A DNA stretch of 54,640 nt, taken from Citrobacter sp. (GTDB taxonomy: Bacteria; Pseudomonadota; Gammaproteobacteria; Enterobacterales; Enterobacteriaceae). A program made the position numbers and the translations under genes. The notes beneath the pieces were generated by a model. The model ran no database searches and was not told the origin of the DNA. It saw only the letters and a program-made list of their open reading frames with translations. Where the stretch lies: contig DXKH01000035.1 of NCBI GenBank assembly GCA_019415335.1, forward strand, positions 1 to 54,640, read 5' to 3'. Position 1 is the first letter of the stretch; each line of letters starts with the position of its first letter. This document shows positions 45,522 to 53,600 of this stretch, in pieces.

Positions 45522-45803
45522 TCTAATTAACTCCATTTGGTTAGGAAATTAACCAAACATTACTCCTTCACGATTTTTCTATTTGTAATATTTTATATCA
45601 CTATTGTTACCCATATTTACTCATCTAATAAATTAATTGGAATCATAATCTCAACACATCTATTTAATTTATTTTTGATGTGCGTTGTAAGCCCGATTAA
45701 AAGCGTTACGGAGTTTCATTTATTGCAATGTTTTATATGAACGTTGCGTTTTTTGTGTTTAAGCTTGCCACTGTAAGCACATCCAGTAGGAGATCGAAAC
45801 ACC

Positions 45804-46079
45804 ATGAAGAAAAACTCTAAAACCTGCGTAATTCTTATTACTGATGACCAATACGCCGCTATCGCCCGCGCATTGTTCGATAAAGCGCTATCGACTCCTG
45901 GTTACCATACTATACCCAAGCATCGGTCGCTTCATTTTCCATGCGATGATCGCTGCTACATTTCGACAGACCCGCCAGGTAAGTGGCTTGCCTCTCAGCA
46001 TTCCGGCTGGAAGTGCAACGTCTACACCACTACAACGAGCACAGCATGCTGGGTCGTCACAGACCGTTACAAGTTGTGA
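45804..46079 (+). CDS. Uncertain 91-aa ORF
   Basis: An ORF with AGGAG 13 nt upstream that starts MKKNSKTCVILITDDQYAAI and is Cys/Thr-rich later. I recognise no family. Just after its stop, another frame continues plausibly (VVKVGGRWLTSAN), so it could be a frameshifted longer gene. The surrounding 45522-45803 is AT-rich with no further gene I can support. Real coding status is doubtful. Confidence 0.35.
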   Translation: MKKNSKTCVILITDDQYAAIARALFDKALSTPGYHTIPKHRSLHFPCDDRCYISTDPPGKWLASQHSGWKCNVYTTTTSTACWVVTDRYKL

Positions 46080-46099
46080 AGGTCGGGGGAAGGTGGCTC

Positions 46100-46220
46100 A
46101 CTTCCGCCAATCGAAGTAAAAGAGTTCCACTCAGCAAAGGTGTGCTTCTTTTAATACTCACAGTGATATTAAATATCATTATAAGGTTTTATATTCGCTG
46201 TGAGCCTGCACTTACGTACC
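46100..46220 (-). repeat. Decayed inverted copy of the adhesin leader and first codons
   Basis: Read on the minus strand, this segment aligns with 47471-47602 on the plus strand at roughly 80% identity by eye, including GTGAGTATT just before the adhesin ATG and GAGYGGAAYTCTTYTACTTCG inside it. Here the ATG position reads AAA (46152-46150) and one base is missing, so it is a dead remnant of a second adhesin gene start pointing away. Confidence 0.8.
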
Positions 46221-46340
46221 GATGGAAGTCGTGTCCTGGACCTATAATGGCAAGAAAATTTGTAATATTTATATCAGCACTCGAATAGCGACGGTGAAAA
46301 CAGCCTTAATACGTATAGGTTCAAGTTTTGCCCTGTGTGA

Positions 46341-47054
46341 TTAAAAATTTTTCGGCAACTTCACAATTTCCATTAGTTTTCCATTTCTTACTTTAATATA
46401 ATTACCATCAATAAGATAGGATATTATCTTATAAATTAAACTCCGTGACAGATGAGTGGTTTCCTGTATATAGGCAACAATACCTGTGCCGCTGAAGTCA
46501 GCAACATCTTTTTTATTCATGTATTCAAAAAGCTTGGCTCGTATAATCGAGTAGGAATTTTTACTGACAAGATGTTCATCACGGTAGCCCATCATGTGAA
46601 CGGTGAATGCCAGCACCTCTGCAACTTCTTGCCACAACCCATGTTCACTGAACACTTCTTTGGCTCGTTCAATGGAAATGGAGGCGATCTTGGCCCCCCT
46701 TGCGGTTTTGAAGTAATAGCGACCCAGCGGCTCAAATAGCTCAGCAAGTCCCATGACAATTGGGCCTGCGGCGACTGCGATTTTCAAATCATCATATACC
46801 CGATAAAAACTAACAGATCCGTTGCTTATAAGCCAAAGCATACTTTGGCTCTGAACCATGTTGACCTTAGTACGATTTGAGGTGGAGCCGTAGGGGGTGC
46901 TAAAAGGCATTAATGCATCATGTAGTTTTTGCTGTGCGGCATGGGGAGAGGTAATTGCCTCAAGGCGAATAGCCTGCTTAGCCGCTAAGGAAACGAGATG
47001 TTCAGAGGGCTGAACCTCCAACGTGTTTCCATTTGATTTTAATGGGGTTGTCAT
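46341..47054 (-). CDS. Crp-fold/winged-helix regulator (IprA/YaiV-like)
   Basis: A 237-aa transcription-factor-like protein. The N-terminal part (~45-150) looks like a cNMP-binding-type beta-roll (MLWLISNGSVSFYRVYDDLKIAVAAGP). The C-terminal part (~180-237) is a winged helix (IVAYIQETTHLSRSLIYKIISYLIDGNYIKVRNGKL). It resembles the IprA/YaiV group, proteins with degenerate Crp architecture. Next to the divergent adhesin gene it is a likely local regulator. ATG 47054 has AAGG 8 nt upstream; ATG 47072 would add six residues but lacks a ribosome-binding site. Confidence 0.75.
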   Translation of the reverse strand: MTTPLKSNGNTLEVQPSEHLVSLAAKQAIRLEAITSPHAAQQKLHDALMPFSTPYGSTSNRTKVNMVQSQSMLWLISNGSVSFYRVYDDLKIAVAAGPIVMGLAELFEPLGRYYFKTARGAKIASISIERAKEVFSEHGLWQEVAEVLAFTVHMMGYRDEHLVSKNSYSIIRAKLFEYMNKKDVADFSGTGIVAYIQETTHLSRSLIYKIISYLIDGNYIKVRNGKLMEIVKLPKNF

Positions 47055-47486
47055 TTTGGTAGCCTTCGGCATTTCAGTTATTTAATAGTAGATGGTGATT
47101 GTTTATCGTCAACATTTTATGAGCGTTTTATTTTTATGCCAAGAATAGGCTTAATGATTTATGCTGATTTTTTATTAAAAAGATGTTTTTTCATAATATT
47201 AACAAGTGAGATACAGTATGTATTCATATCGTCCACTTGTGGAAAATATAGCAATTGAATAAGTGTTCTGAGTGCCTAATAATGTGTCGGTAATTTAGAA
47301 GGTTATTTGTTTTAAAAATATTATATTAAGATGTTTTTAGCGACTTTGGGTTTTCATTAAATATTTATTGTGATTTATCCTTCTGTATTTTCATAGGTTT
47401 TATTTCTTTCTGTATTGATTTTCTTTACTAGTCATTGATTTGATGTTTATTGGCTTTCCGTGAGCGACTGGGATACGTAGGTACAG
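47055..47486. other. AT-rich divergent promoter region
   Basis: This region lies between the regulator and the adhesin. It is very AT-rich (long A/T runs at 47280-47450), the kind of DNA silenced by H-NS. No gene is supported. Specific promoter elements could not be fixed by eye. Confidence 0.5.
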
Positions 47487-47602
47487 ACTCACAGCAAATG
47501 TAATAAACATCGTGGCTTATGATGATGTTTAATATCCCTGTGAGTATTATGAAACAGCATACCCTTTTTGAGCGGAATTCTTCTACTTCGGTTAGCGGAT
47601 GT
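47471..47602 (+). repeat. Intact copy of the duplicated adhesin leader (right arm)
   Basis: Partner of 46100-46220 in inverted orientation. The pair flanks the regulator gene, with about 1.25 kb between the arms. This copy retains the ATG at 47549 and the open frame. Confidence 0.8.
47487..47545 (+). promoter_or_regulatory. Leader hairpin over the adhesin ribosome-binding region
   Basis: ACTCACAG (47487-47494) pairs with CTGTGAGT (47538-47545), and nested AAACATC (47505-47511) pairs with GATGTTT (47524-47530). The 3' arm contains the only GAG Shine-Dalgarno-like sequence, ending 3 nt before the ATG. The decayed copy keeps the outer stem (46156-46163 with 46198-46204) despite a 9-nt length change, which suggests selection on the structure. 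Confidence 0.6.
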
Positions 47603-50600
47603 ACCGGTTTGGCTCGATTAATTGTCTGGCTGAATATTGTTCTGCAGTTCCTGCTCCCGTTGGCGAGCGCATTCACACCGGCGATTGCCCACGCGCGTAG
47701 CGCCGTGACTGTCAGAGCAGATGCGTCGTCCCACACTCAGGTCTATACCTTGGCCCGTGGCGAAAGCGTGCAGAGCGTTGCTAAAAAATACCACCTCACC
47801 GTCGAAGAACTGCGAAAACTGAACCAGTTCCGCACCTTCGCGCACGGCTTTTCCGGACTGCATCCCGGTGATGAATTGGATGTTCCCGCTACGCTTGTCG
47901 CCAAAGAAACGAAAGATAAACCCGAGTTGGCATCAGACGTTCCGGATGAGCAGGCACAAAAAGTGGCAGGGTTGGCCTCGCAGGTGGGGTCCTTTCTCAG
48001 CAATGGCCCAGACGGGCAGGCTGCGCAGTCGCTGGTCACTGGCATGGCGGTGGGGTCTGCCAGTAACAAACTGCAACAGGTGTTGAGCCGCTATGGCACC
48101 GCCCGTGTACAGTTGGGGGTCGATGACAACTTCTCACTCAAAAATTCGGAATTTGATCTGCTGTTGCCTTTATGGGAGCGGCAGAACATGCTGTTATTTA
48201 CTCAAGGCAGCGTCCACCGTACAGATGACAGAACTCAGTCCAACCTTGGCCTGGGTCTGCGCTATTTTGCCGACGACTGGATGGTGGGTGGCAACACCTT
48301 CCTTGATTACGACCTCTCCCGTGACCACTCGCGTCTGGGATTTGGCCTTGAATACGGGCGTGATTTCATGAAGCTCAGCGCCAACGGCTATCAGCGCCTG
48401 AGCAACTGGAAAGACTCCCCGGATGTAGAGGATTACCAGGAGCGCCCGGCTAACGGCTGGGATGTTCGCGCAGAGGGTTGGCTGCCTGCGTTGCCACAGC
48501 TCGGTGGTAAGTTAGTCTACGAGCAGTATTATGGCGATGAAGTGGCGCTGATGGACAAAGATCACCGTCAACGCGATCCGCATGCCATCACCGTTGGGCT
48601 GAACTACACCCCGGTACCGCTGGTGACCCTGAGCGCTGAACGGCGGCAGAGCGGTAGTGATGACAATGAGACCCTGATGGGGCTGGCGATGAACTACCAG
48701 CTAGGCGTACCGTGGAAACACCAGATCGATCCGAATAATGTAGCGGCGATGCACACGCTCAACGGCAGCCGCTATGACCTGGTTGAACGTAACAATTCCA
48801 TCATTCTGGAGTACCGCAAACAGGAGCTTATCCGCCTGAAAACCGCGGCGCTGGTGACCGGTAACGGCGGAGAACGAAAATCTCTCGGCGTGTCGGTAAA
48901 CAGCAAACACGGCGTGAAGCAGGTCGATTGGTCGGCCGCTACACTGCTGGCTGCAGGCGGTAAAATTATCGCTAACTCTGCCGTCAGCTATGACGTCCAA
49001 CTGCCGGCTTGGCAGAGTGCGCAGGGGGCGAGCAACACCTATCTGATTTCTGGTGTGGCGGTCGACAGCCACAACAACCGTTCCGCCCCGAGTGAGACCC
49101 AAGTGACGGTCAATGCTGCCGTCCTCAGCGCGATAAAATCCACCTTCCTGCCGGATTCTCCGCTCAAATCCTCGCCAGCCGACAGCTACCTGCCGGCAGA
49201 CGGGTCGAGCCAGGAGCGGGTGACGCTGACGCTGGTGGATGACCAGAACCAGCCAGTGGATGTCCCGCTGAGCGATATCGCGGTGACCACCGCCATCACG
49301 CCGTTCCCGCAATCGGGTGGGCTTCAGGCGACGGCAACAGGGCTGAAGGCCGCGCCCGCAACCGATGCGACCGTGTCGACGTTCACCCGTAAAGCGGCGG
49401 GCGTGTATACCGCCAGCGTAACAGCAGGGACCCAGCCTGAGCTGCTGATGCTGACCCCGAAGGTCAGACAGACCCTGCTCAGCGCCGCGCGTTTCTTTAT
49501 TGTGAAGAACGGCCCGGATGCGGGGCAGTCCACGTTTGTGGCTAGCCCGAAAACCCTGCCGGCTGATAACACCGCTGTGTCCACGCTGACGCTGGCGGTG
49601 AAAGATACATCTGGTAATCCGCTGTCCGGTGTGGCTGGCAGCCTGTCGGTGGCAGTCACGGACAGCCAAGGGACGGCGCCGATGGCGAGTATTGTCACGG
49701 TCAGCAGTATGGTGGAAACCGCCACAGCAGGGACCTACACCGCAACGCTGAAAGGGACCAAAGCCGGAACCTGGCTGCTGAAACCGTTATATAATGGCAG
49801 CGCGATGGGCGGGTTAAACGACAGCGTGACGTTGACGGCAGGCGGCACCCCGGATGCGGGGCAGTCCGCCTTCAGCGCCAGCCCGAAACTGCTGGCGGCC
49901 GATGGCAGTACGAACAGCACCCTGACCCTGACGGTGAAGGATGCGGGCGGAAACGTCATGACCGGGATTGCCGGCAGTCTGAGCATGGTGGCGGTGAACG
50001 GGCAGGGAAGTGCGGAGGGAATCAGCCTCAGCAGCGTGACCGAAACTCCGGTGGCTGGCACCTACATCGCGACCCTGAGCGGCACGGCGTCCGGTAGCTA
50101 TACAGTCCGGCCGCAGTTTAGTGGCAGTGACATCGGTAGCTTAAGTGACGCCGTGGTGCTGACGGCTGTCCGTACACCGGACGGCAGCACCTCCACTTTC
50201 AGTGCCAGCCCAACGGTGATTGCGGCAGATAATATTGCAGTTAGTACTCTGACAATACAGGCAAAGGACGTGAACGGTAATACCATTTCGGGTATTGCCA
50301 GCAGCTTGACGCTGAGTGTTAAAGGTAGCAACGACAACACGCTAACGGCGGATAAAGTGGTGGTGAGCAGCATAACCGAAAGCGCCACCCCGGGCATGTA
50401 TATCGCCACGCTGAAAGGCACACTGGCAGGCGTATATACTGTGAAGCCGCTGTTCAGCGGTAGTGCGCTCGGCAGTCTGAGCGCATCCGTTACTCTGACC
50501 GCCGGCACGACACCGGACGGTGCGCAGTCTAACTTCAGCGCCAGTCCGAAAATTATTGCTGCAGACAACACGGCGACCAGTACCCTGACCTTCAGCGCGA

Positions 50601-53600
50601 AGGATTCGGGTGGCAATGCCATTTCCGGCATTGCCGGCAGCCTGACCTTTGTGGTCAAAGACAGCGGGGGCCAGACCCCTGCGGCCGGAAAAGTGACGGT
50701 GACCAGCGTCACCGAAAGCGCCATCCCGGGCATCTACACCGCACACCTGACGGGCACCCTCGCGGGCGCTTACAGCGTGAAACCACAGTTTAACGGCGGG
50801 GCGGTTGGCTCCCTGAGTGACAACGTGGTCCTGACCGCCGGCACCACGCCGGATGGCAGCCAGTCGACCTTTGCGGCGGCCCCGCCTGCCGTGGCGGCCG
50901 ATAATCTCGCGACCAGCACCCTGACCCTGGTGGCGAAAGACGCGTACGGTAATGCCGTGAAGGGCGTCGCCGCGTCTCTGACGCTGAGCATCAAAGACAG
51001 TAACGGTAACACCCCGTCTGCCGCACAGGTGACGGTGGGCAGCCTGAGTGAAAGTGCCATCCCGGGTACCTACACCGCGACCCTGAAAGGGACATTGGCG
51101 GGCGTTTATAGCGTGAAACCACAGTTCAGCGGCGGTGCGCTCGGTAGTTTGAGTGCTTCAGTAACCCTGACGGCAGGTACTGTTCCGGACGGTCTGCAGT
51201 CTACTTTCAGCGCGGCGCCGGTGAGCATTGCGGCAGACAACACCGCGACCAGCACCCTGACGTTCACCGCCAAGGATGCGGGTGGCAACGCCGTGACCAG
51301 TATCAAAGGCAGTCTGACATTTGTCGTGAAAGACAACAGTGATGCCGAACCCGCCGCCGGGAAGGTGACTGTGGGCAGCATCAGTGAAACAGGGACCTCT
51401 GGAGTCTACACTGCGATCCTGAAAGGGACGCTGGCGGGCGTCTACAGCGTGAAACCGCAGTTCAGCGGCAGTGCGCTCGGCAGCCTGAGTGCGACGGTGA
51501 CCCTTACGGCGGCCACGGTGCCGGACGGCAGTCAGTCAACCTTTAGCGCTACACCAAAAACCATCGCTGCAGACGGCAGCACCGTCAGCCTGCTGACGTT
51601 GAAAGTGAAAGATGTGAACGGTAACGTCATCGGCGGCCTGAGCGGCTTGACGCTGACGGTGAAAGACAGTCAGGGACAGACCCCGGCAACGGACAAAGTG
51701 ATGGTGAGTAGTCTGACGGAGACCGCAGTGCCCGGCACTTGGGTGGCTACCCTGAAGGGAACTCTGGCGGATTCGTATACGCTCACCCCTCAGGTTAACG
51801 GTAGACCGATAGGCAGTCTGAGCGACATAGTGACTCTGACCGCAGGCAGTACACCTGACGGTAGTTTATCCATGTTCAGCGTCAGCCCGAAATCTATTGT
51901 GGCCGATAGCAGTACTACCAGTACGCTGACCGTGGTGTTGAAAGATGCCAACGGCAATGCCCTGGTCGGTGCAGCCGGCAGTCTCAGTATCAGTGTGACA
52001 GACAGCCAGAACAGCACACCGACTTCCGCACAGGTGGTGGTGAGCGGCATGACAGAAACTGCCACTGCGGGGACCTACAGCGCGACCCTGAAAGGGACGC
52101 TGGCAGGAACTTACACAGTGAAGCCGCAGTTTAATAGCAGCGCCATCGGTAGCTTAAGCGACACCGTCACCCTGACGGCGGGCACGGTGCCTGACGGTAA
52201 TCAGTCGGCCTTCAGTGCTACGCCAAAAACAATTGCCGCGGACGGTACCGCTGCCAGCCTGCTGACGCTGAAAGTCAAAGATGTAAACGGGAATGCTATC
52301 GGCGGCCTGAGCGGTCTGACTCTGACAGTGAAAGATAGCCAGGGTCATGCTCCGGAGGCGGACAGCTTGACTGTCAGCACTCTGACGGAAACGGCCATTC
52401 CTGGGCTCTGGACGGCGACCCTGAAAGGGACGTTAGCGGGCACCTATACGGTCATTCCTCAGGTCAACGGCAACCCGATTGGCAGCTTAAACGATACGGT
52501 GACCCTGACGGCAGGCGGTACACCGGATGGAAGCAATTCATTGTTCAATGCCAGTCCTAAATCCATCGCGGCGGATGATAGCGCTATGAGCACTCTGACC
52601 CTGCAGGTGAAGGATGCGAGCGGTAACGCTATCGGCGGAGTCAGCGGCCTGTCCCTGAACATTAAGGACAGTCTGAACCAGGTACCGAGCAGCAGCAAAG
52701 TGACGTTAAGCATACTCACCGAAACGGCTACCCCGGGTACCTGGACGGCGACCCTCAAAGGTCAACTGGCGGATACCTATACTGTGACACCACAGTTGAA
52801 CGGCGGTGCACTCGGGTCCTTAAGCGACACTGTGATGCTCACCGCCGGCACTACGCCGGATGCAGCCAAATCGACGTTTGCGGTCCTGCCGCACAGCATT
52901 GTGGCCAACAACACCGCGACCAGCACCGTGCTGTTTACGGCGAAAGACACCTTCGGTAACCCGGTACGCGGCCTGAGCGGCCTGAGTGTCGGCGTGAAGG
53001 ACGGCCAGAATGCGGTGCCTGCCGCCGGTAAAGTGACGGTCAGCAGCATGACCGAAACGGCGACCTTGGGCGTGTACGCCGCGACGGTGAAGGGCACTCT
53101 TGCGGATGTCTACACCCTGAGTCCGCAACTGGGCGGCAGCGCCATCGGCAGCTTAAGCGACACGGTCACCCTGACGGCGGACAGCACGCCGGATGCGGCG
53201 AACTCGACCTTTAGTGCCGCACCACTCAGCGTGGTGGCGGATGACAGCAGCACCAGTACCCTGACGCTGCACATCCAGGATGTGAACGGTAATGCCATGA
53301 CCGGGCGAGCAGGTGACCTGACGCTCGGCGTGACAGACAGTCTGAACCAGACACCGGTAGCCGGAAAAGTGACGCTCACCGCGCTCACCGAAACGGCCAC
53401 CCCGGGCACCTACACTGCGACCCTGAAAGGTCAGCGTGCGGATGCGTACACCGTGACGCCGTTGCTCAGTGGCAGCGCCATCGGTACCCTGCATGCTGAC
53501 GTCACGCTGACGGCGGGCAGTGCGCCGTCCGGCAGTCTGTCCGGCTTCACGGCGACACCACAGAGCATCGCGGCGGATGACAGAGAAAGCAGTACCCTCA

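Noticed and set aside
45537..45740. 67-aa hydrophobic ORF upstream of the uncertain 91-aa ORF
   Set aside because: No ribosome-binding site and extremely AT-rich DNA; the hydrophobicity follows from T-rich codons.
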